This document shows positions 16,887 through 23,840 of a stretch of 37,422 nt of DNA, piece after piece. The DNA is from JACVRW01 sp034664005. Its GTDB lineage: Bacteria; Actinomycetota; Thermoleophilia; Solirubrobacterales; Thermoleophilaceae. Each line of letters starts with the position of its first letter. The first letter of the stretch is position 1. The notes under the pieces are model-generated. The model saw only the letters and a program-made list of their open reading frames with translations. It was not told the origin of the DNA and ran no database searches. Location: NCBI GenBank assembly GCA_034664005.1, contig JAXDIL010000113.1, positions 1-37,422 of the forward strand, written 5' to 3'. The position numbers and the translations under genes are program-made.

Positions 16887-16892
16887 TACGCT
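16887..16892 (+). promoter_or_regulatory. -10-like box before the cupin gene
   Basis: TACGCT follows the permease stop directly and ends 6 nt before the cupin ATG, as in other apparently leaderless genes here. No -35 seen, so the cupin may simply be read with the exporter operon. Confidence 0.25.
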
Positions 16893-16898
16893 TGGGGT

Positions 16899-17324
16899 AT
16901 GGCTGACGAGGTTCACGAGGTTGTGGAAGGCGATGGCTATGCCGTCGCGAACGTCGACGCACTCTCGGAGGGACCAGGGTTCAGGAAGGTCCGCCGTGCG
17001 CTCGGGGTGACGGCCTTCGGGGTCAACGCGATCGAGATCCCGCCGGGCTTCGAGACCGGTCGCCATTTCCACGAACAGCAGGAGGAGCTCTACTTCGTGC
17101 ACCGTGGCCGCATCGCGATCCGCCTGAACGACGACACCGAACACGTGCTTGGGCCGGGCGGCCTGGCCCGCGTGGACGCGGCAACGGTGCGCCAGATCAA
17201 GAACGTGGGCGACGAGCCCGCGCTGTACGTGATCGCCGGCGGCAAGGACGGCTACGTGGGTCGCGACGGCCAGCTCCCCGAGGGCGAGACCAGCCGCTTC
17301 GGCGCGGCCGGCAGCCCCGGCTAG
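16899..17324 (+). CDS. Cupin-domain protein
   Basis: A 141-residue single-domain cupin. The first cupin motif is clear in GRHFHEQQEELYFVHRG (H56, H58, E62/E63 as metal ligands); the second motif near LARVDAATVRQIKN lacks the usual His, with R and Q instead. Small cupins of this type may bind metal and a small ligand or act as isomerase/dioxygenase-like enzymes. It lies 12 nt after the exporter permease and could modify or sense the exported compound, which is inference. Confidence 0.88.
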   Translation: MADEVHEVVEGDGYAVANVDALSEGPGFRKVRRALGVTAFGVNAIEIPPGFETGRHFHEQQEELYFVHRGRIAIRLNDDTEHVLGPGGLARVDAATVRQIKNVGDEPALYVIAGGKDGYVGRDGQLPEGETSRFGAAGSPG

Positions 17325-18209
17325 TTGTACGGCAGCGTCGCGATAGGGGCGGCCGTGCTTGCCGGCTGCCCGGTCTTCCCAGCGGACAATCACTGGAACC
17401 TGCGCGTGGACAAGCTGCCCGTGCACCAGAACTCAGCGGCCATCGTCCGCTCGATCGGCGCCGGCGAGCACATGCATGCGGACTTCGGCTCCGGCCGCTA
17501 CGAGGGCGCGCCGATCGGGATCCCGTACGTGACCGTGCCGCGCGGCCAGCGGCGCGTGCCGGTGAGCTTCGACTACGCCGACGAGTCTGACCGCGGCCGC
17601 TACCCGATCCCGAGACGCGTCCCGATCGAGGGCGGCAGGAATGGCGACGGCGACCGGCACGTGATCGTCGTGGACCGCTCACGCTGCAGGCTCTACGAGC
17701 TGTTCGACGCACATCCGCTCGCCGGCGGTGCGCGCTGGCACGCCGGCTCGGGCGCCACCTTCAACCTGCGCTCGAACCGCCTACGCCCGCGCGGCTGGAC
17801 CTCCGCGGACGCCGCCGGCCTGCCGATCCTGGCGGGGCTGGCGCGCTACGGCGAGCTGCGGCGCGGGCACATAGACCACGCGCTCCGCTTCACCGCCTCG
17901 CGCACGCGCCGCGCCTTCGTCTACCCGGCGCGCCACTTCGCCTCGAGCCTGACCGACCCGGACCTGCCGGCGATGGGGGAGCGGCTGCGGCTCAAGCGCG
18001 GCTTCGACATCTCGCGCTTCCCGCGCCAGTCGCGGATCGTGCTGCGCGCGCTCAGGCGCTACGGGATGATCCTCGCCGACAACGGGTCGTCCTGGTACGT
18101 GAGCGGCGCTCCGAGCCGCGGCTGGGACAACGACGACCTGCACTCGCTCCACGGCGTGCCCGGCAGCGCCTTCGAGGTCGTCGACGCGTCCCGTTTGCGC
18201 CGTCCCTAG
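17325..18209 (+). CDS. Putative secreted lipoprotein, conserved hypothetical
   Basis: A 294-residue product starting with TTG directly after the cupin stop. SVAIGAAVLAGC is a compact lipoprotein signal whose lipobox Cys would be residue 15. The mature part has the recurring pattern of a conserved family of unknown function: DNHWNLRVDKLPVH, IGIPYVTVPRGQ, VSFDYADESD, CRLYELFDA, RSNRLRPRGWTSADAAGLPIL, MILADNGSSWY and WDNDDLHSL. I recall similar secreted proteins in soil bacteria but no established function. The hydrophobic stretch is short, so the start could be misjudged. Confidence 0.7.
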   Translation: MYGSVAIGAAVLAGCPVFPADNHWNLRVDKLPVHQNSAAIVRSIGAGEHMHADFGSGRYEGAPIGIPYVTVPRGQRRVPVSFDYADESDRGRYPIPRRVPIEGGRNGDGDRHVIVVDRSRCRLYELFDAHPLAGGARWHAGSGATFNLRSNRLRPRGWTSADAAGLPILAGLARYGELRRGHIDHALRFTASRTRRAFVYPARHFASSLTDPDLPAMGERLRLKRGFDISRFPRQSRIVLRALRRYGMILADNGSSWYVSGAPSRGWDNDDLHSLHGVPGSAFEVVDASRLRRP

Positions 18210-18217
18210 GCGGGTAT
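18193..18217 (+). promoter_or_regulatory. Consensus SigB/SigF-type promoter
   Basis: GTTT (18193-18196), 15 nt, GGGTAT (18212-18217), then 10 nt to the ATG at 18228. This is the best match in the window to the GTTT / GGGTAT promoters known for SigB of Bacillus and SigF/SigB of actinobacteria. A SigB/F-type sigma gene lies 1 kb downstream. Confidence 0.6.
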
Positions 18218-18227
18218 CTCCCACGCC

Positions 18228-18464
18228 ATGTGGGGAATGACGACAGTTGTCGGGGCCTTCGCCGTCGCGCTCGTGGTGATGTCCTTCGCGTTCATGGGCG
18301 GCGCCGTGGTGGTGGCCGTGCCGGTCGCGATCATCGCCGTCGCGGTGGCGGCCCTCCTGGACTTCAACCGCCGCCGCAAGACCGCGCAGAGCATCCACGC
18401 GCATCAGCAGGACGAGGACGTGGACTTCACCGAGCGCGACCGCCGCACGCTCGTCTCCGAGTAG
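18228..18464 (+). CDS. Small membrane protein
   Basis: A 78-residue protein with a hydrophobic region of about 40 residues (about 6-46), probably two membrane helices in a hairpin. It is followed by a basic segment (FNRRRKTAQS) and an acidic tail with FTERDRRTL. No family recognised. Its own SigB/F-type promoter suggests a stress-induced envelope protein. An in-frame ATG at 18237 is an alternative start. Confidence 0.65.
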   Translation: MWGMTTVVGAFAVALVVMSFAFMGGAVVVAVPVAIIAVAVAALLDFNRRRKTAQSIHAHQQDEDVDFTERDRRTLVSE

Positions 18465-18467
18465 GCT
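18462..18467 (+). promoter_or_regulatory. -10-like box for DUF72 gene
   Basis: TAGGCT overlaps the stop of the preceding gene and ends 7 nt before the ATG at 18475. No ribosome binding site is visible, so a leaderless transcript is plausible. No clear -35. Confidence 0.3.
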
Positions 18468-18474
18468 GGCCCGC

Positions 18475-19287
18475 ATGCGGCCGGTCCGCGTCGGCTGTTC
18501 GGGCTGGCAGTACGACAGCTGGCGAGGGCGCCTCTATCCGGAGGGCCTGGCCAAGGGACGCTGGCTCGAGCGCTACTCGCAGGTCTTCGACACCGTCGAG
18601 GTCAACTCGACCTTCTACAGGCTGGCCTCGCCCGACGCCGTCGCGCGCTGGGTCGAGCAGACGCCGGACGACTTCGTGTTCGCCGCCAAGGCGAGCCGCT
18701 ACATGACGCACATCAAGCGCCTTCAGAACCTCGCGGACGGAATCGGGCGCTACTACGAGGGCATCGAGCCGCTCGTCGAGTCGGGCAAGCTCGGCCCGAT
18801 CGTCTGGCAGTTCCCCGCGAACTTCCAGCGGGACGACGACCGGCTCGGCCGAGCGCTGCCGCTGCTCCCGCCCGGACGCCACTGCTTCGAGTTCCGCCAC
18901 GAGAGCTGGTTCACGGAGTCGGTCTACAAGCAGCTCCGCGCTCACGGAGCCGCGCTCGTGATCGCCGACCACCCGCGCTGGCCGTTCCAGGCACGCGAGC
19001 TCACCACCGACTGGACGCTCATCCGCCTCCACCACGGGCACCGCGGGCACCGCGGCAACTACTCGGAGACCGAGCTCCGCGAGTGGGCCGAGCAAATCCA
19101 GGCCTGGCGCCGGGAGGCCGAGGTGTTCGTCTACTTCAACAACGACTGGGAGGGCTTCGCCGTCGACAACGCGCTGCGGCTCAAGCGGCTGCTGCGGCCG
19201 TCTCGAGACGCGTCAGCGCGCGGCGAAGCAGCCGCGACACGTGCATCTGCGAGTAGCCGATCCGCTCGCCGATCTCCCGCTGCGTGA
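18475..19287 (+). CDS. DUF72 (YecE-like) family protein
   Basis: A 270-residue TIM-barrel-like protein of DUF72. Typical landmarks: VGCSGWQYDSWRG at the N-terminus, TFYRLAS, FAAKASRYMTH, WQFPANFQ, EFRHESW and YFNNDWEGFAVDNALRLK. The conserved domain ends near residue 242; the last ~28 residues (Ala/Ser/Arg-rich) lie inside the 3' end of the convergent sigma gene (107-bp overlap) and look like non-conserved read-through. Biochemical role unknown. Confidence 0.9.
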   Translation: MRPVRVGCSGWQYDSWRGRLYPEGLAKGRWLERYSQVFDTVEVNSTFYRLASPDAVARWVEQTPDDFVFAAKASRYMTHIKRLQNLADGIGRYYEGIEPLVESGKLGPIVWQFPANFQRDDDRLGRALPLLPPGRHCFEFRHESWFTESVYKQLRAHGAALVIADHPRWPFQARELTTDWTLIRLHHGHRGHRGNYSETELREWAEQIQAWRREAEVFVYFNNDWEGFAVDNALRLKRLLRPSRDASARGEAAATRASASSRSARRSPAA

Positions 19288-19990
19288 GGTCGTGCATGAA
19301 GCGCAGCTCCAGCACCTGGCGCTCCACCTCCGGAAGCGCGTGCCAGGTGCTGGCGATCGCCTCGCGGTCCTCGACCAGCTCGTAGGCCGACTCGTCCCGG
19401 CCGAGCGTCTCGATCAGGCTCGCCGACTCGTCGTCGCCCTTGGCGGTCGGTGCATCGAGCGACGCCGCCTCGTAGCTGGCGGCCGCCTCCTGCGCCTCGA
19501 GCACGTCCTCCACCGAGCAGCCGAGGTGCTCCGCCACCTCGCGCACCTTCGGCGAGCGGCCGAGCTCCTTCGAGAGGACCTCCGTCGCCCTGCTCGTGGC
19601 GAGCGCGCGCTCCTGCAGGTCGCGAGGCACGCGGAGCGACCAGCCCTTGTCGCGGAAGTGGCGCTTCAGCTCTCCGAGAATCGTCGGCGCGGCGTAGCTC
19701 GTGAACTTCGTGCCGCGCCCGGGCTCGAACCGGTCGATGGCCTTGATGAGGCCGAGGCTGGCGACCTGGAGCAGGTCGTCATAGGGCTCGTCCGTGTAGG
19801 TGTAGCGGAGCGCGAGGTCGCGGGCGAGCGGCAAGAAGCGAGCGCATAGCTCCTCGCGTGCCGCGAGGTCGCCCTCTTCGTGGTAGCGCACGAGCAGCTG
19901 GCGCTCGATGTCGCGGGTATCGGTGCCCCTGAGTGGTGTGCGGCGCTCGCCCAGGATGGGGCGAGGGGCCGCGAGGGTTGCGGCGGTCAT
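19181..19990 (-). CDS. RNA polymerase sigma factor, SigB/SigF/SigG type (group 3)
   Basis: A 269-residue sigma factor lacking region 1. Region 2 (LARDLALRYTYTDEPYDDLLQVASLGLIKAIDRF, described here in parts: RYTYTDEP, LLQVASLGL, FTSYAAPTILGELKR), region 3 (RVPRDLQE, LGRSPKVREVAEHLG) and region 4 (LTQREIGERIGYSQMHVSRLLRRAL) match the SigB/F group, which controls general stress responses and is usually held by an anti-sigma factor. No anti-sigma gene is adjacent. ATG start with GGAAGG at a loose distance. Upstream lie both TTGACA / TAGTTA and a GTTC-N14-GGGTAC box shared in mirror image with the CBS gene, suggesting autoregulation. Confidence 0.92.
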   Translation of the reverse strand: MTAATLAAPRPILGERRTPLRGTDTRDIERQLLVRYHEEGDLAAREELCARFLPLARDLALRYTYTDEPYDDLLQVASLGLIKAIDRFEPGRGTKFTSYAAPTILGELKRHFRDKGWSLRVPRDLQERALATSRATEVLSKELGRSPKVREVAEHLGCSVEDVLEAQEAAASYEAASLDAPTAKGDDESASLIETLGRDESAYELVEDREAIASTWHALPEVERQVLELRFMHDLTQREIGERIGYSQMHVSRLLRRALTRLETAAAAA

Positions 19991-20117
19991 CCTGTCGAAC
20001 CTTCCCGTCGTCGTTGACGTTGAAGGTCCGCCTCGAGACCGTGACTACGATCTCGCTACGTCCCCCTCTTCCTACTTGGCGCCGATCTGGACCAGAGTTC
20101 CGGTCGACAACCACCTC

Positions 20118-20166
20118 CATTTTCTCCTTCCAGATGTCTAACTAAACCCATTCGAGGTCATGTCAA
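20118..20166 (-). promoter_or_regulatory. Proximal promoter and strong ribosome binding site in the SigB/F-type gene leader
   Basis: TTGACA (20166-20161) and TAGTTA (20144-20139) are 16 nt apart on the minus strand. GGAAGGAG (20131-20124) and ATG (20120) follow at once. That ATG opens a frame of 113 codons, out of frame with the sigma gene and running into it. Confidence 0.45.
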
Positions 20167-20180
20167 CCCCTTTGGCGGCG

Positions 20181-20224
20181 GTTCGGTCGGGGGCGGCCGG
20201 GTACCCGTCTCGCATGGCACGAAC
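20181..20224. promoter_or_regulatory. Perfectly symmetric pair of SigB/F-like promoters
   Basis: GTTC (20181-20184), 14 nt, GGGTACCC (20199-20206), 14 nt, GAAC (20221-20224). On each strand this reads GTTC-N14-GGGTAC. The plus-strand -10 ends 9 nt before the CBS ATG; the minus-strand one directs towards the SigB/F-type sigma gene about 210 nt away. This is a possible shared autoregulatory promoter or an operator. Confidence 0.5.
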
Positions 20225-20633
20225 AATCGAAGCGATCATGACCCGCGACCCGCGCACGGTCGACGCATCCGACAGCGTCCTTGACGCCGCACGCATCATG
20301 CGCGACGACGACATCGGCGACGTCGTCGTCCTCGACGGTGGCGCGGTCACGGGGATCATCACCGACCGCGACATCGTGGTGCGGGTGGTGGCTGAGGGCC
20401 GCGACCCAAGCTCCACGCCCGTGAGCGAAGCGTGTACGACCGGCATCGCGACGATCGAGCCGGACGCGAGCGTGGACGACGCGCTGCGCCTGATGCGCGA
20501 GAAGGACATCCGCCGTCTGCCGGTGGTGGAGGACGGCCGGCCGGTGGGCATCGTCTCGCTCGGAGACCTGGCGGTGGAACGCGAACCCGACTCGACGCTC
20601 GCCGACATCTCGGCCGCGGCGCCGGACCAATGA
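20214..20633 (+). CDS. CBS-domain pair protein
   Basis: A 139-residue protein made of two CBS motifs (a Bateman module): IMTRDPRTVDASDSVL with ITDRDIVVRV, then TIEPDASVDDALRLM with RRLPVVEDGRPVGIVSLGDL. Such stand-alone modules bind adenine nucleotides and often act in redox or stress control. I chose the ATG at 20214 rather than 20160 because the extra 18 residues are not CBS-like and a GGGTAC box ends 9 nt before 20214. It overlaps the next gene by ATGA. Confidence 0.9.
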   Translation: MARTIEAIMTRDPRTVDASDSVLDAARIMRDDDIGDVVVLDGGAVTGIITDRDIVVRVVAEGRDPSSTPVSEACTTGIATIEPDASVDDALRLMREKDIRRLPVVEDGRPVGIVSLGDLAVEREPDSTLADISAAAPDQ

Positions 20634-20836
20634 GCGAGGAACGGCGCGAGGACGGGAACCGCTCGCAGGACCCGGACCCTCACCACGCGCTGAACAACCC
20701 GGCGGACGACCCGGACCCGACCGAATGGCCGGACCCCTACGACAAGCGCCCCGACCCGCGCGACGAGGACCACCCGCCCACGGGCAGCACGAGCACAAGC
20801 GAGCCACCCCCGGAGCGCCACCCGCAGCCGGACTAA
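20630..20836 (+). CDS. Small disordered acidic protein, conserved hypothetical
   Basis: A 68-residue, Asp/Pro/Arg-rich protein with no hydrophobic core, hence probably unstructured. The segment HALNNPADDPDPTEWPDPYDKR looks conserved in type (TEWPDPYD) and I recall similar short proteins in actinobacteria. Its ATG overlaps the CBS stop (ATGA), so it is translationally coupled and probably serves with the CBS protein. Function unknown. Confidence 0.65.
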   Translation: MSEERREDGNRSQDPDPHHALNNPADDPDPTEWPDPYDKRPDPRDEDHPPTGSTSTSEPPPERHPQPD

Positions 20837-20842
20837 ACCGCG

Positions 20843-20891
20843 CGACAGTCCTGGATAGGGGTCCGTATAGGACCCCCAGGCAGGATTGTCG
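20843..20891. repeat. 49-bp interrupted palindrome, copy 2
   Basis: Arms 20843-20864 and 20870-20891 (22 nt each, 18 complementary positions) around a 5-nt centre GTATA. The right arm matches that of copy 1 (412-433) at 21 of 22 positions, and the centre is the reverse complement of that of copy 1. It begins 7 nt after one stop codon and ends 23 nt before the opposing one, again in a convergent gap. Confidence 0.75.
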
Positions 20892-20914
20892 CCTGGAGGG
20901 CCGGCGCGCGAGTG

Positions 20915-21172
20915 TTACTCCGCGGCTTCGTAGCTGCGGCGGCCCGTGCGTGTTACGAGGCCGCGCCGGCGGGCCTCCACGAGGGCCGCGCGTAGCCGGC
21001 CGGGGCCCCAGAACTTCGTTTCGAGCTCGCGGCGGATCTGGGGCGAGGGGAGCGGGCCCTTGTCCTTCAGGAGCTTCACGATCGCGTCGATCTCGCGGTC
21101 GAGGTCGGTGTCCTCGCGCGGGGTCGAGCTGACCATCGACGGGGCCCAGACGGAGCGGCGGCGGTTAGGCAT
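20915..21172 (-). CDS. Small winged-helix-like protein, hypothetical
   Basis: An 85-residue basic protein. The segment about 23-80 (DREIDAIVKLLKDKGPLPSPQIRREL, WGPGRLRAALVEARRRGLV, TGRRSYEAAE; cited in parts) has the helix-helix-helix-wing rhythm of a winged helix, ending in a GLV-xRTGRRxY wing. Could bind nucleic acid. Its ATG overlaps the transporter stop by 8 bases, so it is the last gene of the minus-strand operon. No family recognised. Confidence 0.6.
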   Translation of the reverse strand: MPNRRRSVWAPSMVSSTPREDTDLDREIDAIVKLLKDKGPLPSPQIRRELETKFWGPGRLRAALVEARRRGLVTRTGRRSYEAAE

Positions 21173-22601
21173 GGGATGCCTCCTCGGCTGAGAGCGGTTC
21201 GGCCACCTTCTCGAGCGTCTCCTGCTCCGCGTCGACGCCGAGGAAGATCTCGACGATCGCGGCGATCGCCATCAGCGCCGCGGCCACCAGGTAGCCGATG
21301 AAGAGCTGGTCTCTGTCGCCGGACTCGATCATCTTGCCGAACAGGCCCGGGCCCACGGCCCCGCCGATGCCCGTGGAGATCGCGAAGAAGAAGGCGATCG
21401 CCATCGCACGGATCTCGATCGGGAACGTCTCGCTGATCGTCAGGTAGCCGGCCGAGGCGGCGGCGGACGCGAAGAAGAAGGTGGCGCACAGGATCGCGAC
21501 GAAGATGCCGACCGACACCGAGTCGTTCTTGAACAGGATCCCTGCTGCGACCAGGCCCACGGCCGAGATGAAGTAGGTGGCGGAAATCATCGGCCGCCTG
21601 CCGATCGTGTCGAAGAAGCGGCCGAGCAGCAGCGCACCCAGGAAGTTCGCGATCGCGAACGGCACGAGGTAGAGCGGAGCCGTCTCGGAGGACACCTTGT
21701 AGAAGGTCGCCAGGCCGGCCGTGAACGTGAAGACGGTGGCGTTGTAGATGAAGGCCTGAGTCGACATGAGCGTGAAGCCGAGGATCGAGCGCCGCGGGTA
21801 GCGGCTGAACATCGTCCGCGCTATCTCGCCGAAGCCGATGCTCTTGCGCGGATGGAGCTCGAGCTCCTCCGTCGCCTCGGGAAGCTCGCGTCCGGTCGAG
21901 CTCTTCACGTGCTCCTCGATCTCGGCGACGATTCGTTCGGCCTCGTCGTTCCGGCCGTGCAGCGCGAGCCAGCGCGGGCTCTCCGGCACGTTGCGGCGGA
22001 CGAGCAGGATGCCGAAGGCCAGCACGGCGCCGAGCGCGAACGTGAGCCGCCAGCCGAGGTCGGCGTCGAGGAAATCGGGGTTCAACAGGAGCGGCGTGAC
22101 GGCGGCGCCGAATGCCGCGCCGAGCCAGTAGCTGCCGTTGACCGCGAGGTCCACCCAGCCGCGCACGCGGGCGGGGATCAGCTCGTCGATCGCGGAGTTG
22201 ATCGCCGCGTACTCGCCGCCGATGCCGAAGCCCGTGAAGAAGCGGCAGACCGCGAAGAACGCGAAGCTGCTCGCGAACGCCGTCGCCACCGTCGCCAGCA
22301 GGTAGACGCCGAGCGTGATCAGGAACAGCTTCTTGCGACCGAAGCGATCGGTGAGGTAGCCCCAGAAGAGCGCGCCGCTCGCAGCGCCGAGCACGTAGAT
22401 CGTGCCCGCGAGGCCGAGCTGGCCGTTGCTGATCCCGAGCGCGTCCTTCTCGGTGAGGCGCGCCCCGATCGCTCCGACGATCGTGACCTCGAGCCCGTCG
22501 AGGATCCATACGGTGCCCAGGCCGAGGACGACCAGCCAGTGCCACGAGCTCCACGGGAGCCGGTCCATCCGGGCGGGAATTCGCGTCCGGATCGTGTCCA
22601 T
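21165..22601 (-). CDS. Major facilitator superfamily transporter (sugar-porter-like)
   Basis: About 478 residues, 12 predicted membrane helices. Loop 2-3 carries GYLTDRFGRKK (MFS motif A), the mid-loop has PESPRWLALHGR as in the sugar/metabolite:H+ symporter group, and the second-half repeat FDTIGRRP is present. It resembles metabolite symporters of the YdjK/niacin-transport type; substrate unknown. The frame is open to a GTG at 22637 that overlaps the upstream gene; I prefer the ATG at 22601, 22 nt after that gene's stop and preceded by GGGGTAAGG. Operon with DUF6766 and others. Confidence 0.88.
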   Translation of the reverse strand: MDTIRTRIPARMDRLPWSSWHWLVVLGLGTVWILDGLEVTIVGAIGARLTEKDALGISNGQLGLAGTIYVLGAASGALFWGYLTDRFGRKKLFLITLGVYLLATVATAFASSFAFFAVCRFFTGFGIGGEYAAINSAIDELIPARVRGWVDLAVNGSYWLGAAFGAAVTPLLLNPDFLDADLGWRLTFALGAVLAFGILLVRRNVPESPRWLALHGRNDEAERIVAEIEEHVKSSTGRELPEATEELELHPRKSIGFGEIARTMFSRYPRRSILGFTLMSTQAFIYNATVFTFTAGLATFYKVSSETAPLYLVPFAIANFLGALLLGRFFDTIGRRPMISATYFISAVGLVAAGILFKNDSVSVGIFVAILCATFFFASAAASAGYLTISETFPIEIRAMAIAFFFAISTGIGGAVGPGLFGKMIESGDRDQLFIGYLVAAALMAIAAIVEIFLGVDAEQETLEKVAEPLSAEEASHA

Positions 22602-22623
22602 GCGCGCGCCCTTACCCCGACTC

Positions 22624-23298
22624 TCAGCCTTCGACACCAGTGGCCGTGTGCGGCGCGCCGACCGGCTTCGATTCGGGTGAGCCGCGCTGGCGGAGGTAGA
22701 CCGCGAGGATCGCCATCGAGCCCACCGCGAGGAACTCGGACTGCCAGTTCTGGAGCGTCTTCTCCCAGAAATCGGCCTTGCCCAGGTAGTGGCTCCAGCT
22801 CACCGGATCCATCTGGTGGTCGAGCCGCTCGCTGTTGTACTGGACCACCCCGGTCACCGATTGCGCGAACCACGTGCCGATCCAGAACGTCGTCATCACG
22901 ATCAGCAGCGAGTTCTCGTAGATCCTGCGTCTGATCCCACCTACCTTCGCCCAGGCCGGGGAGTTCCGCTGCGCGTACGGGCCCACCTTCTGCGACTGGT
23001 CGGACTCGAGCCCCGCCTTGGCCAGCTCCTTCGACTCCGGCGAGCCGCGCTGGAGCAGCCATACCGTGAGGAGGATGAAGAGGGTGAACTGGAGGTACTC
23101 GGACTGCCAGTTCTCCATCACGGCGGTGCCGAACTCCGAGGAGACGAGGTAGCGCGACATGGAAATCGCCGCATCCCCGTGACGCAGCTGCTCCTCGTTG
23201 AAGTCGGCGTGACCGGCCACCGCCTGACCCCCGAGAGCGGCAAGGAACAGGACCAAAAACACGATCGAGAGGCTGTTGTCCTTCAGGAAGCGGCGCAT
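22624..23298 (-). CDS. DUF6766 family membrane protein with internal duplication
   Basis: A 224-residue integral membrane protein. Helices near 9-27, 66-83, 131-150 and 186-203. Two repeat units are obvious: NWQSEYL...RGSPESK (63-90) and NWQSEFL...RGSPESK (184-211), each following an amphipathic segment with SRYL / SHYL. So the protein arose by tandem duplication of a module with two membrane helices. ATG overlaps the stop of the 27-residue microprotein gene (TGATG). Function unknown. Confidence 0.8.
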   Translation of the reverse strand: MRRFLKDNSLSIVFLVLFLAALGGQAVAGHADFNEEQLRHGDAAISMSRYLVSSEFGTAVMENWQSEYLQFTLFILLTVWLLQRGSPESKELAKAGLESDQSQKVGPYAQRNSPAWAKVGGIRRRIYENSLLIVMTTFWIGTWFAQSVTGVVQYNSERLDHQMDPVSWSHYLGKADFWEKTLQNWQSEFLAVGSMAILAVYLRQRGSPESKPVGAPHTATGVEG

Positions 23299-23381
23299 CA
23301 GTTATGCATGAGTCCGATCGCGGAGTAGAACGTGATGCCCACGACGACCAGGACGATGTAGACGACGAACATCGTTCGCAT
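23298..23381 (-). CDS. 27-residue membrane microprotein
   Basis: A very short frame, ATG to TGA, encoding a single predicted membrane helix (residues about 4-24: MFVVYIVLVVVGITFYSAIG) and little else. It starts one base after the lipoprotein gene stop, has GGAGGG with 5-6 nt spacing before its ATG, and its TGA shares an A with the ATG of the DUF6766 gene. Position, ribosome binding site and overlap all point to a translated gene, perhaps a small subunit of the DUF6766 protein. No homologue recalled. Confidence 0.65.
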   Translation of the reverse strand: MRTMFVVYIVLVVVGITFYSAIGLMHN

Positions 23382-23382
23382 G

Positions 23383-23784
23383 TCAGCCCTCCAGCTCGCA
23401 GTCGTATGGCTGGTCCGGCGCCGTGGGCTTGCAGCCCGCGGCCGAGATCTTCCAGCCGTCTGGTCCCTCGTCCAGGAAGTCCGCGCCGCCCTCGGCCAGG
23501 GCCGTGTATGCGCTCCGCATCTCGACCCGGCGCACCGCGACCGTGCCGCCCTTCGGCAGCTCCAGCTCCAGGATTGCCTCCTCGCAGGGCTTCTTCTCCT
23601 GCTGCGCGAGCTTGGATGCTGTCTCCGTGTTCAGCTCGTCGCACGCCGCCTGGCCGTCTTCCGCCTCCAGCGCGGCGTGGAAGCGCTCCGTGACCGCGGC
23701 CGCATCATCCGCGCGATCGCCGCTGCCGCACCCGGCGGCGACCAGCGCCAGCAGACACACGGACAGGCGGAAGCGGGCTCCCAC
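23383..23784 (-). CDS. Putative lipoprotein
   Basis: A 133-residue exported protein. Basic start then SVCLLALVAAGC, a clear lipobox with Cys19. The mature domain resembles small NTF2/SnoaL-like or DUF4878-like extracytoplasmic domains (AAVTERFHAALEAEDGQAACDELNTE), with four further Cys that could pair. GTG start. First gene of the operon lipoprotein, microprotein, DUF6766, MFS, winged-helix protein, and divergent from the Rieske oxidoreductase. Confidence 0.75.
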   Translation of the reverse strand: MGARFRLSVCLLALVAAGCGSGDRADDAAAVTERFHAALEAEDGQAACDELNTETASKLAQQEKKPCEEAILELELPKGGTVAVRRVEMRSAYTALAEGGADFLDEGPDGWKISAAGCKPTAPDQPYDCELEG

Positions 23785-23804
23785 GACAGTCGTCTCATGC
23801 CCCG

Positions 23805-23833
23805 GTGTGCGGCCGGGGCAAACCGGGTAGCGT
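23805..23833 (+). promoter_or_regulatory. SigB/F-like promoter of the Rieske oxidoreductase
   Basis: GTGT (23805-23808), 16 nt, GGGTAG (23825-23830), then 10 nt to the GTG at 23841. The overlapping TAGCGT (23828-23833) could act as a housekeeping -10. This supports the start at 23841. Confidence 0.4.
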
Positions 23834-23840
23834 CGCCGCG

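Noticed and set aside
16895..16900. GGGTAT at the cupin start
   Set aside because: It overlaps the ATG itself, so it cannot serve as that gene's promoter.
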